Assembly: GCF_009906855.1 (NCBI RefSeq)
Contig: NZ_CP047650.1
Coordinates: 124,001 to 188,000, forward strand
DNA from: Xylophilus rhododendri
Lineage (GTDB): Bacteria > Pseudomonadota > Gammaproteobacteria > Burkholderiales > Burkholderiaceae_C
DNA length: 64,000 bases
Reading direction: 5' to 3'
Below are positions 1 to 8,872 of the stretch, one piece after another (the first letter of the stretch is position 1; each line of letters starts with the position of its first letter). Under the pieces are notes generated by a model. It searched no databases. It saw nothing but the letters and a program-made list of their open reading frames with translations, and was not told the DNA's origin. Position numbers and translations under genes: made by a program.

Positions 1-1
1 C

Positions 2-193
2 GATCCCGCTAGGCCCGAGCCCGAGGGAGCGCCCGACCGCACGGTGAGCCGCGTCGCCCTCGGCAGCAGCCGCATCACCGCCCTGCACCGCCTCGACAGC
101 CTGGTGCTGCGGAGCGACGACGGCCGCCCGCCGCTGGTGCTGCAAAAGCGCAGGGGCGCCGGCCTGCGCGCCGGCTGGCGTCAGCGGCCATGA
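2..193 (+). CDS. C-terminal end of an unidentified protein, possibly a type IV pilus assembly component
   Basis: This is an open frame entering from the left edge and stopping at TGA 191-193, whose TGA overlaps the ATG of the pilin gene (ATGA). About 63 residues are visible, rich in Arg and Leu and ending in WRQRP. No domain can be identified from this tail. The 4-bp overlap with a type IV pilin gene suggests one operon. Minor pilin and PilY1-like genes usually sit at this position in Comamonadaceae, and the ending faintly resembles PilY1 tails. That identity is a guess. Confidence 0.4.
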   Translation, partial: DPARPEPEGAPDRTVSRVALGSSRITALHRLDSLVLRSDDGRPPLVLQKRRGAGLRAGWRQRP

Positions 194-594
194 AAACCCG
201 GCCAGCGCACGGCCTGGGCCTGGTCGAACTGCTGGTGGCCGTGGCCATCCTCGCCATCCTGGCCTCGCTCACGCTGCCGACCTACAGCGCCTACATCGCC
301 CGTGTGCGGCGGGCCAGCGGCCGCACCGCCCTCCTGCAGACGGCCCAATGGATGGAACGGGCGGCGACCGCCACCGGCCGCTATCCCGATCCGGCGCAGA
401 TCCCGCCCGGGCTGCTGCGGCCGGCAGATGGCTACTACCAATTGCGGGTGGAATTCCACGGCCCCACATTTCAGCTTCTTGCCGAGCCCGCGGGTGCCCA
501 GGCCGGCGACGCCTGCGGTACCCTCGGCCTCTCCCAATCAGGCGCACGCACGAGCTCCCATGAATCCAATGCCGATGCCTGCTGGAACCGATGA
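190..594 (+). CDS. Type IV pilin-like protein (PilE/ComP type)
   Basis: A 134-residue prepilin. It would be processed by prepilin peptidase and assembled into a type IV pilus or competence pseudopilus in the inner membrane. The short basic leader ends at Gly8 and is followed by LGLVELLVAVAILAILASL: Glu at +5 after the cleavage site and a hydrophobic helix, as in class IVa pilins. The C-terminal part has two cysteines (in DACGTL and ADACW) that match the usual C-terminal disulfide loop, so the pilin looks complete. The start overlaps the previous gene, and its last 35 bases overlap the start of the RibD-reductase gene. Whether it is a major or minor pilin cannot be told. Confidence 0.88.
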   Translation: MKTRPAHGLGLVELLVAVAILAILASLTLPTYSAYIARVRRASGRTALLQTAQWMERAATATGRYPDPAQIPPGLLRPADGYYQLRVEFHGPTFQLLAEPAGAQAGDACGTLGLSQSGARTSSHESNADACWNR

Positions 595-1291
595 GCCCAG
601 CCCCGCCGGCGCCCTGCCCTGGGTGCGCATGAAGGTGGCCGGATCGCTCGACGGCCGCACCGCCCTGCCCAACGGCGACAGCCGCTGGATCACCTCGCCC
701 CAGGCACGCGCCGACGGCCATGCCTGGCGCGGCCGCGCCGATGCGGTGCTGACCGGCATCGGCACCGTGTTGGCCGACGACCCGCGCCTGGACGTGCGCC
801 TGGCCCCCACCAAACGCCAGCCCGATCTGGTCGTGGTCGACAGCGGCCTGCGCACCCCGCTGGATGCCCAGCTCTTCGGCCTGGAGCGCGGGCTGCACAT
901 CTACTGCGGCGGCGGCACCGACAGCGGCCAGGCGGCCGCCATCAAGGCGCGCGGCGCGCGGCTGGTGGCGCTGCCGGGCCCCCTGGGACGGGTCGACCTG
1001 CGCTCGATGCTGCTCGATCTGCCGCGCCACGGCATCAAGGTGCTGCATGTGGAGGCCGGCGCCGTGCTCAACGGCGCGCTGCTGCAGGCCGGCCTGGTCG
1101 ACGAGCTGCTCATCTACATGGCGCCCTGCCTGCTGGGCGAGGGCCTGCCGCTGGCCCAGTTCGGCCCGCTGGGCGCCCTGGCGCAGGCCCATGTGCTCAA
1201 CTTCGACAGCATCGAACGGGTCGGTCCGGACCTGCGCATCGTCGCCCGCCTGCGCCCTCGCGGCAGCGACGCGGAGGCCCTCTCCGCCTGA
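560..1291 (+). CDS. RibD reductase domain without the deaminase domain (5-amino-6-(5-phosphoribosylamino)uracil reductase-like)
   Basis: About 243 residues. It matches only the C-terminal, dihydrofolate-reductase-like half of RibD, which reduces the ribosylamino-pyrimidine with NADPH in riboflavin synthesis. The motif VRMKVAGSLDGRTA opens the domain, followed by SRWITSPQARADGHAWRG and the DAVLTGIGTVLADDP segment typical of RibD_C. The N-terminal zinc deaminase domain, with its HAE and PCxxxGxTPPC motifs, is absent. Upstream DNA is occupied by the pilin gene, with which this frame overlaps (ATG choices at 560, 569, 575). It is followed by ribE, ribBX, ribH and nusB. Either the deaminase is encoded elsewhere or the gene was truncated by a deletion next to the pilin gene. 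Confidence 0.85.
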   Translation: MNPMPMPAGTDEPSPAGALPWVRMKVAGSLDGRTALPNGDSRWITSPQARADGHAWRGRADAVLTGIGTVLADDPRLDVRLAPTKRQPDLVVVDSGLRTPLDAQLFGLERGLHIYCGGGTDSGQAAAIKARGARLVALPGPLGRVDLRSMLLDLPRHGIKVLHVEAGAVLNGALLQAGLVDELLIYMAPCLLGEGLPLAQFGPLGALAQAHVLNFDSIERVGPDLRIVARLRPRGSDAEALSA

Positions 1292-1353
1292 GCCGCGCGG
1301 CCCGTTTCGCGATGGCCCGACAGGGCCATGCTTATTCCTGCGAAAATTGCCGG

Positions 1354-1998
1354 ATGTTCACCGGAATCATCACCGGCCTGGGCCGCATCCTCGAGGTGCA
1401 GGACCTGGGCCCCACCGCCGCCTACGGCAAGCGCCTGCTCATCCAGGCGCCCCCGGGCTATCTCGACGACGTACTCAGCGGAGACAGCATCGCCCTCGAC
1501 GGCGCCTGCATGACCGTCACCCGCTTCGACATCCCCGCCGCCACCTTCGAGATCGACATCTCGGCCGAATCGCTGGACAAGACCAGCGGCCTGGACCGCC
1601 AGCACAGCGTCAACCTGGAAAAGGCCTTGCGCGCGGGCGACCGCCTGGGCGGCCACATCGTGTCCGGCCATGTGGACGGCATCGGCACCGTGGAGCGCCT
1701 GCAGCCGGTCGGCGAGAGCCACGATTTCCGGGTGCTGGCGCCGGCCGGACTGGGCCGCTACCTGGCCTACAAGGGCTCGATCACCGTCAACGGCGTGAGC
1801 CTGACGGTCAACCGTGTCGAGGACCTGCCCGAAGGCACCCTGGCCTTCATCAACCTGATTCCCCACACGCTGGAGCACACCTCGCTCGGCCGCCTCTCGG
1901 CAGGCGACAAGGTCAACCTCGAGATCGACACCGTGGCGCGCTACGTGGCCCGCATGGTCGAAGGCATCACCATTCCCGCCGCTGGAGCCCGAGCATGA
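1354..1998 (+). CDS. ribE: Riboflavin synthase alpha chain
   Basis: A 214-residue protein that dismutates two 6,7-dimethyl-8-ribityllumazine molecules into riboflavin and the ribitylamino-pyrimidine. It has the classical N-terminus MFTGIITGLG, and the two tandem lumazine-binding repeats can be seen (VSGHVDGIGTV near residue 100 and the repeat SLTVNRV with LIPHTLEHTSLG). The ATG at 1354 was preferred over an upstream in-frame ATG because the family starts with MFTGI. It lies 62 bp after the RibD-like gene, with the ribBX start immediately behind it. Confidence 0.95.
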   Translation: MFTGIITGLGRILEVQDLGPTAAYGKRLLIQAPPGYLDDVLSGDSIALDGACMTVTRFDIPAATFEIDISAESLDKTSGLDRQHSVNLEKALRAGDRLGGHIVSGHVDGIGTVERLQPVGESHDFRVLAPAGLGRYLAYKGSITVNGVSLTVNRVEDLPEGTLAFINLIPHTLEHTSLGRLSAGDKVNLEIDTVARYVARMVEGITIPAAGARA

Positions 1999-2041
1999 GC
2001 GCCGTCCTGACTTCCCCCAGACGCCGGTCGGCATCTCCTCG

Positions 2042-3130
2042 GTGGAGGAGATCGTGGCCGAGATCCAGGCCGGCCGCATGGTCATCCTGGTCGACGAGGA
2101 AGACCGCGAGAACGAGGGCGACATCGTCATCGCGGCCGACCACATCAGCCCCGAATCGATCAACTTCATGGCCCGCCATGCACGCGGCCTGATCTGCCTG
2201 ACGCTTTCGCGCGAGCTGTGCGAACGCCTGCAGCTGCCGCCGATGGTGGCACGCAACGGCGCCAAGCATTCCACCGCCTTCACCGTCTCGATCGAGGCGG
2301 CCGAGGGCGTGACCACCGGCATCTCGGCCGCCGACCGCGCACGCACCGTGCAGGCCGCCGTCGCCCCCGGCGCCAAGGCCTCGGACTTGGTCCAGCCCGG
2401 CCACATCTTCCCGCTGCAGGCGGTGGACGGCGGCGTGCTGGTGCGCGCCGGCCATACCGAGGCCGGCTGCGACCTGGCCGTCATGGCCGGCTGCAGCCCG
2501 GCATCGGTCATCTGCGAAGTGATGAACGAAGACGGCACCATGGCCCGCCTGCCGGACCTGCAACTCTTCGCGGCCGAGCACGGCCTGAAGATCGGCACCA
2601 TCGCCGACCTGATCGAATACCGCAGCCGCCACGAATCCCTGGTGCAGCGCCTGGGCAGCCGCCCGCTGCGCACGGCGGCCGGCCAGTTCACCGCCCACGC
2701 TTTCCGCGACAGCACCAGCGCCGGCGTGCACCTGGCCCTGGTCTGCGGCGAATGGGAAGAAGACGCGGCCGTGCCCGCCCGGGTGCACGAGCCGCTGTCG
2801 GTGCTCGACGCGCTGGAGGTCGACCGCTCGATGCACTCCTGGACGCTGGACGCCAGCCTGCGCCATGTGGCTGCCGAAGGCCGCGGCGTGGTGGTGCTGC
2901 TCAACTGCGGCGAAAGCGCCGAGGAACTGCTCGCCCAGTTCGACGGCACCGCCCGCGCGGCCCAGGCGCCCGAACGCGGCCGCATGGACCTGCGTACCTA
3001 CGGCATCGGCATGCAGATCCTGCGCGAATGCGGCGTGCGCCGCATGCATCTGATGGGCCAGCCGCGCCGCATGCCCAGCATGGCCGGCTACGGCATCGAG
3101 CTGGCCGGCTACCTGCAGGCCGGAAAATAG
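2042..3130 (+). CDS. ribB: 3,4-dihydroxy-2-butanone 4-phosphate synthase with degenerate GTP cyclohydrolase II domain (RibBX type)
   Basis: Makes the four-carbon riboflavin precursor from ribulose 5-phosphate. The N-terminal 200 residues are a full RibB domain ([13 protein letters not shown] near residue 15, then [13 protein letters not shown]). The C-terminal 150 residues follow the RibA fold but lack the zinc cysteines of GTP cyclohydrolase II, keeping only [23 protein letters not shown] sequence. That fits the RibBX variant described for many Proteobacteria. The open frame starts at GTG 2042, but a better N-terminus begins with ATG 1995 in another frame. One extra C in the C5 run at 2014-2018 would give [19 protein letters not shown]. 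This is either a sequencing slip or a real frameshift. Confidence 0.9.
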   Translation: MEEIVAEIQAGRMVILVDEEDRENEGDIVIAADHISPESINFMARHARGLICLTLSRELCERLQLPPMVARNGAKHSTAFTVSIEAAEGVTTGISAADRARTVQAAVAPGAKASDLVQPGHIFPLQAVDGGVLVRAGHTEAGCDLAVMAGCSPASVICEVMNEDGTMARLPDLQLFAAEHGLKIGTIADLIEYRSRHESLVQRLGSRPLRTAAGQFTAHAFRDSTSAGVHLALVCGEWEEDAAVPARVHEPLSVLDALEVDRSMHSWTLDASLRHVAAEGRGVVVLLNCGESAEELLAQFDGTARAAQAPERGRMDLRTYGIGMQILRECGVRRMHLMGQPRRMPSMAGYGIELAGYLQAGK

Positions 3131-3168
3131 CCCTCCCCGAACAAGAACGAACCTCGAAGGACATCCGC

Positions 3169-3633
3169 GTGCAAGACGCCAATAAAGGCCAGGCCCAGCG
3201 CCTGGACGGCCGCAAACTCTCCATCGGGATCGTGCAGGCCCGCTTCAACGAGGACATCACCAATGCCCTGGCCATCGCCTGCAAGACCGAGCTGATCGCG
3301 CTCGGCGTGCCGGCCGACCGCATCGAGCATGTGACCGTGCCCGGCGCGCTCGAAGTGCCGATCGCCCTGCAGGCCCTGGCCAAGCGCGGCCGCTACGATG
3401 CGCTGATCGCGCTGGGCTGCATCATCCGCGGCGAGACTTACCACTTCGAACTGGTGGCCAACGAATCCGGCGCCGCCGTCACCCGGGTGTCGCTGGACGC
3501 GCGCCTGCCCATCGCCAACGCCATCCTCACCACCGAAAACCTCGCGCAGGCCAAGGCCCGCCAGACCGAGAAAGGCCGCGACGCGGCCCAGGTCGCCGTC
3601 GAGATGGCGAACCTGCTGACACACATCGTATGA
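3169..3633 (+). CDS. ribH: 6,7-dimethyl-8-ribityllumazine synthase
   Basis: A 154-residue lumazine synthase that condenses the RibB product with the ribitylamino-pyrimidine, usually in an icosahedral or pentameric shell. Seen are [13 protein letters not shown] (residues about 17-29), [13 protein letters not shown], and the phosphate-binding [19 protein letters not shown]. The start is GTG 3169, with GAAGGA 8 bases upstream. The stop overlaps the nusB ATG (ATGA), the classic ribH-nusB coupling. Confidence 0.96.
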   Translation: MQDANKGQAQRLDGRKLSIGIVQARFNEDITNALAIACKTELIALGVPADRIEHVTVPGALEVPIALQALAKRGRYDALIALGCIIRGETYHFELVANESGAAVTRVSLDARLPIANAILTTENLAQAKARQTEKGRDAAQVAVEMANLLTHIV

Positions 3634-4199
3634 CCGAACCCACCAGCCTTCCCGACCAAGAAAACGGCGCCGCCGCCACGCCAGCGGACGCGCAAGCGCC
3701 CAAGGCATTGCCCGGCCGTACCAGCACCGGCGCACGCAAGGCCTCGGCCAAGTCGGCGCGCACCCGTTCGCGCGAATTCGCGCTGCAGGCGCTCTACCAG
3801 CATCTGGTGGGCCGCAACGAGCCGGCCGCCATCGACCGCTTCACCCGCGACCTGTCGGGCTTCCACAAGGCCGACTCGCTGCATTACGACGCGGTGCTGC
3901 ACGGCTGCATCGCCGAGGCCGAGACGCAGGACGCCCTCATCCTGCCCCTGCTCGACCGCAAGATGGCCGAGATCTCCCCGATCGAGCACGGCGTGATGTG
4001 GATCGGCGTCTACGAGCTGCGCCATTGCCTGGACGTGCCCTGGCGCGTGGTGCTCAACGAATGCATCGAGCTGGCCAAGGAATTCGGCGGCACCGACGGC
4101 CACAAGTACGTCAACGCGGTGCTGAACGGCCTGGCGCCGCAGCTGCGCCCGGACGAAGTCGCCGCCGACCGCCAGCGCAATCCGCGGGCCGCGTCTTGA
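3630..4199 (+). CDS. nusB: Transcription antitermination factor NusB
   Basis: A 189-residue helical RNA-binding factor that acts with NusE on rRNA boxA. A poorly conserved Ala/Pro/Ser-rich extension of about 45 residues precedes the domain, which starts at [15 protein letters not shown]. Later motifs are [22 protein letters not shown] and [28 protein letters not shown]. It is coupled to ribH by ATGA overlap, and its TGA overlaps the TTG start of the next aminotransferase gene. Confidence 0.95.
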   Translation: MTEPTSLPDQENGAAATPADAQAPKALPGRTSTGARKASAKSARTRSREFALQALYQHLVGRNEPAAIDRFTRDLSGFHKADSLHYDAVLHGCIAEAETQDALILPLLDRKMAEISPIEHGVMWIGVYELRHCLDVPWRVVLNECIELAKEFGGTDGHKYVNAVLNGLAPQLRPDEVAADRQRNPRAAS

Positions 4200-5416
4200 G
4201 TCGCGCGGGCGGGGCGCTGCGGCTCTCGGGCCGCGCCGGGCGGGCCACGCCCTTCTACGTGATGGAGGTGGCCAAGGCCGCCGCCGCGCGCGCGGCCGAA
4301 CTGGCCCGCGCCGGCAGCGACAAACCCATGATCTTCCTGAACGTGGGCGAGCCCGACTTCACCGCACCGCCCCTGGTGCAGGAAGCCGCCGCCCGCGCGG
4401 TGCGCGACGGCGTCACCCAGTACACGCCGGCGCTGGGCATCATGCCGCTGCGCGAGCACATCTCCCGCTGGTACGCCGAGCGCTTCGGCGTCGATGTGCC
4501 GGCGCGCCGCATCGTCATCACCGCCGGTGCATCGGCCGCGCTGCAGCTGGCCTGCCTGGCCTTGATCGATGCCGGCGACGAGATCCTGATGCCGGATCCC
4601 AGCTACCCCTGCAACCGGCAATTCGTCAGCGCCGCCGAGGGCCGCGCCGTGCTGCTGCCCACCACCGCCGCCGACCGCTACCAGCTGAGCGCCGACCAGG
4701 TCGAAGCCGCCTGGGGCCCGGACACCCGCGGCGTGCTGCTGGCCTCGCCCTCCAACCCCACCGGCACCTCGATCGCGCCGCAGGAGCTGCGCCGCATCCA
4801 CGAAGTGGTGCGCGAGCGCGGCGGCGTGCTGCTGCTCGACGAGATCTACCTGGGCCTGAGCTACGACGAGGCCTTCGGCCAGAGCGCACTGGCGCTGCCG
4901 GGCGCGCAAGACGACATCGTCAGCATCAACAGCTTCAGCAAGTACTTCCACATGACCGGCTGGCGCCTGGGCTGGATGGTGGTGCCCGATGCGCTGGTGC
5001 CGGTGATCGACCAGCTGGCGGCGCATCTTTTCATCTGCCCCAGCACCGTGGCCCAGCATGCCGCCCTGGCCTGCTTCGAGCCCGACAGCATCGCCGAGTA
5101 CGAACGCCGCCGCGGCGCCTTCAAGGCCCGGCGCGATTTCTTCGTGCCGGCGCTGGCCGCCGCCGGCCTGCCGGTGCCGGTGATGCCCGATGGCGCCTTC
5201 TACGCCTGGGCCGACTGCAGCGAGGCCTGCCGCCGGCTGGGCGTTGCCGACAGCTGGGAGCTGTCCTTCACGCTGATGGAGCAGGCCAACCTGGCCGTCA
5301 CGCCCGGCCGGGATTTCGGCGATGCGGGCACGGCGCAGCGCATCCGTTTCTCCACCGCCAATTCGATGGCGCAGCTTCAGGAGGCCGCGGCCCGGCTGGC
5401 AGCGCTTCTGGCCTGA
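4196..5416 (+). CDS. PLP-dependent class I/II aminotransferase
   Basis: About 406 residues, fold-type I aminotransferase (AspC/AlaA-like). Substrate not determinable. Features are [12 protein letters not shown] near the N-terminus, [13 protein letters not shown], the cofactor segment [20 protein letters not shown], the Schiff-base lysine in [16 protein letters not shown], and the C-terminal Arg in [10 protein letters not shown]. The start is taken as TTG 4196, overlapping the nusB stop, because homologues begin about 20 residues before TPFYVME. No ATG exists before codon 23. Its last 40 bases overlap the 3' end of the convergent candidate effector gene. Confidence 0.87.
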   Translation: MSRAGGALRLSGRAGRATPFYVMEVAKAAAARAAELARAGSDKPMIFLNVGEPDFTAPPLVQEAAARAVRDGVTQYTPALGIMPLREHISRWYAERFGVDVPARRIVITAGASAALQLACLALIDAGDEILMPDPSYPCNRQFVSAAEGRAVLLPTTAADRYQLSADQVEAAWGPDTRGVLLASPSNPTGTSIAPQELRRIHEVVRERGGVLLLDEIYLGLSYDEAFGQSALALPGAQDDIVSINSFSKYFHMTGWRLGWMVVPDALVPVIDQLAAHLFICPSTVAQHAALACFEPDSIAEYERRRGAFKARRDFFVPALAAAGLPVPVMPDGAFYAWADCSEACRRLGVADSWELSFTLMEQANLAVTPGRDFGDAGTAQRIRFSTANSMAQLQEAAARLAALLA

Positions 5417-7758
5417 GCTTCGACATCCTGTTCCAGCAGTTCGGTCAAGGCGGCCGCCTGCACCTTGAGCGGATCCTGCAGCTTCAGGCGCGGCGCCACG
5501 GCGGCGGCGAAGGCCGGCTCCAGGCGGAAGATCGCATCCAGCAGCTCGCCGGCGACCACGCGCTTGGTGCGATCGGCGCACTCCGAAGGCCGCAGCCCCG
5601 ACTGCCTGCCCAGCGCCGCCGCCAGCCGGTACAGGCGACGCAACACCGGCGACTGGCTCACCCCCTGTTCCGGCGACGCCAGCACCTGCTGCAGCAGCCG
5701 CTTGAGCACCGGCGCGGTCAGCGCGACACGCTCCAGCCCCGGCAGCACGCCCACATAGGCATAGGGCGCCATCATCGTTTCCAGGGCGGCGCAGCGTTCA
5801 TCCAGGGTTTCGGCGGGCTCCAGGCCGACGTAGCGCTCGATGAATGCGCGGCCGCAGTAGCTCGCCTGGATGGCGGGCGACAGCAGCACGGGCCGGGCGC
5901 TGTCTGCCACCGCCTTCTGCAGGGCCGGGTTCAGGCGCTCGATTTCGGCCTGCTGCTCGGCCGCCGGCAACTCGGAGCGTGGCACGCACGGACCGCTGTC
6001 GGGTATGGGCAGGTGTTTGGTGCGTGAGAGCCTCATCAGCTCCAGGCGGGTGTGCAGAACGCCGCCGAAAGATTCGCCGTCGCCGATGCGCTCGCCCTCC
6101 TGCATCAGGCGGAAGAAGTGCAGCAGGGAGCGCAGGGCCAGCAGTTCCTTGGCCGGATTGCCGCGCGCCAGCCACCAGTTCAGCATGGGCGCCAGGCCGT
6201 TCAGGCCGATGAGAGCGCGGTCACTGCTACCCGTCGCGCATTCGGCGGCGAAGCGGTTGCAGGCGCGTGCGAATTCCTCGTCCGCCTCGAACGCGGCATG
6301 CAGCTCGCACAGCATCGCGGTCAGGCGCTCACGGCCATCGGGCGTGCGGTATTCGGGCAATGCGTGGAAGGCGTCCGGCTCGTCCGGCGGCTGGCAGCGC
6401 GCCCACAGCTGCCAAAGCCCGAAGAGCCCATGCGCCTTGGCCTGGTCGCAAAGGCGCGGGATGACGGTGTCGCGCTCCTCGTCGCTCCAGCGACGGTGAT
6501 GGCGCAGCAGATCGGCCTCCGGCGCTTGCGATCGCAAGGTGCCCATCACCATGTCCAGGCGCGCCTGCGCCAGCACATCCTCAGGACGGTAGTGCCCGTC
6601 GATCCAGGTGGAGAGCCAGGACGCCAGCCGCTTCTCCTGGCTGACGCCGGGCAGCAAGGCCAGCAGCTCGCGTGGAAAGCCAGGCCAGAAGGCGCCACCC
6701 GCCCCCTCGGGCGGCACCGCCGGTACTTCGACATTCAGCAGGCCGGCCAGCGCGAACTGTGCGGCGCGGGTACGCAGGCCGATATCCGGGCCGGGGTTGC
6801 GCAGCAGCCCGCAGGCGCGCTCCACCAGGGTAGCGGGCGTGCTCCGGCCCTGCGAGTCGGCCGGCAGGTGATGGCCGAGAAAGGTCTGCGCCGCCAGGAG
6901 CAGCAGATCCAGAACCTGCGGATCGGCCACCGCCTGGCCATCGAGCCACACCGCCGTGCTGCCGTCCGGGTTGCGGCAGAGCGCGATGCCGCGGCTGGCG
7001 GCCGCCGGATCGGTGCCGGCATGGTCGCCATGGGCCTGGATGGTCTGCCGGATGCCCGAAGCGTCGCGATGGCACACCACGGCGCCCGCCGCAGGCACTT
7101 CGCCCGGCAATTGGCCGGCCAGCGGCGAGAGCGCGCCCATGCCGGCTTGGAGCCAGCCTTCGATGGAGTGCCAGACGGCATCGAAACGTGCCGGCATCGA
7201 GGCCTCTACGACTTCAGCCTTCGGCCCCTGCATCTGCGCCGGCTCGACCGGACTCGGCTCCGCCGCCGCCGCAACACCGCCGGCCTCTTCCAGCGCCTCG
7301 AAAGCACGGCCCAGCGCCTGTTTCAGGTAGGCCCGCTTGCGCACCTCCCAGTCGCCGCACCGCGGCAGCAGGCAGAGCAATGAGCCCATGGCCATCGCCT
7401 CGACCTCCCGCGGATGGGGCAGCGGCTCGCCGAAGCAGGCGGCGTCCAGCCAGACTTCGCTGCTGCCCAGGAAAGACTCCTGCACCGTGTGTTGGCGGTG
7501 GCGCAGGAAATCGAGCAGCTGCCGCCGCAGGGCCGGCGCATCCTCCACCTGTGCGGCGTCGAGCCCGGACATCAGCGTGTCCAGCTGTTCACGCGCACCG
7601 GAGAAATAGGCCCCGCCCGTGGCGGCGATGTCCGGCAGCGGCTGATCTGCCGCCGTTCGGGACGGTGGATCGGCGGCCGGGGTGGCCTGCGAATGCAATA
7701 CGTCCGGCAGGTAGCCGGCATGCGACGAGGTGGTGACGGAAACGCTGGGGTAAGTCAT
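5377..7758 (-). CDS. Large helical protein of unknown function, candidate type III effector, paralogue of the 8873-11566 protein
   Basis: 793 residues, no recognised domain. The N-terminal 70 residues are Ser/Thr/Pro/Ala-rich and unstructured (MTYPSVSVTTSSHAGY), as in type III secretion signals, with no Sec signal. The rest looks all-helical with many Leu/Ala/Trp. It is clearly paralogous to the first gene of the operon: compare DAPALRRQLLDFLRHR, VWLDAACFGEPLPHP, RPEDVLAQARLDMVMG and LLPGLERVALTAPVLKRLLQQV with their counterparts there. Its ATG overlaps the stop of the protease-like gene (ATGA) with a GGAG upstream, so the two are translationally coupled. The 3' end runs 40 bases into the convergent aminotransferase gene. 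The effector assignment rests on operon promoter and N-terminus only. Confidence 0.75.
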   Translation of the reverse strand: MTYPSVSVTTSSHAGYLPDVLHSQATPAADPPSRTAADQPLPDIAATGGAYFSGAREQLDTLMSGLDAAQVEDAPALRRQLLDFLRHRQHTVQESFLGSSEVWLDAACFGEPLPHPREVEAMAMGSLLCLLPRCGDWEVRKRAYLKQALGRAFEALEEAGGVAAAAEPSPVEPAQMQGPKAEVVEASMPARFDAVWHSIEGWLQAGMGALSPLAGQLPGEVPAAGAVVCHRDASGIRQTIQAHGDHAGTDPAAASRGIALCRNPDGSTAVWLDGQAVADPQVLDLLLLAAQTFLGHHLPADSQGRSTPATLVERACGLLRNPGPDIGLRTRAAQFALAGLLNVEVPAVPPEGAGGAFWPGFPRELLALLPGVSQEKRLASWLSTWIDGHYRPEDVLAQARLDMVMGTLRSQAPEADLLRHHRRWSDEERDTVIPRLCDQAKAHGLFGLWQLWARCQPPDEPDAFHALPEYRTPDGRERLTAMLCELHAAFEADEEFARACNRFAAECATGSSDRALIGLNGLAPMLNWWLARGNPAKELLALRSLLHFFRLMQEGERIGDGESFGGVLHTRLELMRLSRTKHLPIPDSGPCVPRSELPAAEQQAEIERLNPALQKAVADSARPVLLSPAIQASYCGRAFIERYVGLEPAETLDERCAALETMMAPYAYVGVLPGLERVALTAPVLKRLLQQVLASPEQGVSQSPVLRRLYRLAAALGRQSGLRPSECADRTKRVVAGELLDAIFRLEPAFAAAVAPRLKLQDPLKVQAAALTELLEQDVEAQARSAASRAAAS

Positions 7759-8834
7759 GGCTTGAACTCCTGTTCGGACCCCGCCTGCGGACGCGGCGCC
7801 GGGTAGATCACCTCCACGGTGTTGGCCTGCTGGCTGTTGCCCGAAATGCCCAGCCTGCGGCGGCATTCGCCGATGGCCGCGCCCATGTGCTCCGCCTCAA
7901 AGTCCAGCAGCTGCGCATTGCGCGGATCGCGCACCTCGTAACGGCCCGGCGTTGTGCGGCACACCATGACGGTGTGCGGCGAGGAGCGCAGCACCGCATC
8001 GCGCGCCGGATTGGGCATGACCATCACCAGGCCGATCACGTCCATCCGGTCGAAGAAATCCGTGGCCAGGCTCTGGTATTGCGGGTCGAGGGCGTGCTCG
8101 ATCCTGCCGGAGCCGCTCAGCCCCAGATTGGCCACCAGCAGATAAGCCCGGCCTTCGGGCGGCTGCCGGTTGTTGAAGCGGCAGACCTGCACCGTGTCGT
8201 AGTGCCCGGTCTGCTCCCCGCCGCAGTGCTCGCGCAGCCACTGCCTGAGCTCGGCTTCGGTGTTCAGGCCGAGCCAGCCTTTCAGGAACACATTGATCAT
8301 GTTCACCGTGCTCAGCGTGCATTCGGCGCCGCGCTGGCGTTCGTGGTATTGGCGCGCCAAGCCATCGACGGCGCGGAAGGCGTCCAGCGTGCGGCCATCC
8401 GGCAGGCACACCCGCTGCAGTGCCAGGCCGTTCCGGCCATGCAGCCGGAAGGGCTCGATCCTGAGTGGCGCAAGTTCCGGCTGTTGTGCCTGCCGCGCCT
8501 TTTCGATGCCTTCGAGCAGCTGGGCGCTGGAGGCATCCCAGGTAGTTTCGCTCGATCCGTATTCCGCCGCGAAGCGGCACAGCGCCAGCAGCCGGACCAG
8601 CTCGCCCTGCGGCTCCAGGCCATGGTCTTCCAGGGACTGCCGGCATCGCTGCACGAATTCCATGCGCTCGGCGGAGCCGGGCATGTGGCGCGGCAGCCAG
8701 GCCAGCGGTCCGGTTTCGTTGACGAGCTCAGGCTTGCGGTCCGGCCCTGGCTTGCTGACATCGGATGGCTTTGCGATAGCTGGGCCTGCGGTGGTCGTCG
8801 CCGAAGGGCCAAGCGCTTGATCTGTGGGAAACAT
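7755..8834 (-). CDS. Candidate YopT/AvrPphB-like (C58-type) cysteine protease, candidate type III effector
   Basis: 359 residues. A Pro/Ser/Thr-rich N-terminus (residues 1-45) with no Sec signal is followed by a compact domain. A putative triad is visible: Cys172 at the start of a helix (ECTLSTVNMINVFL), His287 opening a strand (SPHTVMV), and Asp303 in VRDPRNAQLLDF. Spacings of 115 and 16 are very close to those of the YopT (Cys139/His258/Asp274) and AvrPphB (Cys98/His212/Asp227) proteases as I recall them, and DPRN...LDF resembles their DPN-G-E-F strand. The domain also fits papain-like folds in general. It is the second gene of a PIP-box operon, 38 bp after the first, with AAGGAG before ATG 8834. 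Function is inferred, not shown. Confidence 0.7.
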   Translation of the reverse strand: MFPTDQALGPSATTTAGPAIAKPSDVSKPGPDRKPELVNETGPLAWLPRHMPGSAERMEFVQRCRQSLEDHGLEPQGELVRLLALCRFAAEYGSSETTWDASSAQLLEGIEKARQAQQPELAPLRIEPFRLHGRNGLALQRVCLPDGRTLDAFRAVDGLARQYHERQRGAECTLSTVNMINVFLKGWLGLNTEAELRQWLREHCGGEQTGHYDTVQVCRFNNRQPPEGRAYLLVANLGLSGSGRIEHALDPQYQSLATDFFDRMDVIGLVMVMPNPARDAVLRSSPHTVMVCRTTPGRYEVRDPRNAQLLDFEAEHMGAAIGECRRRLGISGNSQQANTVEVIYPAPRPQAGSEQEFKP

Positions 8835-8872
8835 ATGCCGTCGCTCCTTCAGTCCTGAACCCCGTCCAGGTC

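Noticed and set aside
1114..2985. Long minus-strand open frame across ribE and ribBX
   Set aside because: Ser/Arg-rich antisense shadow of conserved riboflavin genes.
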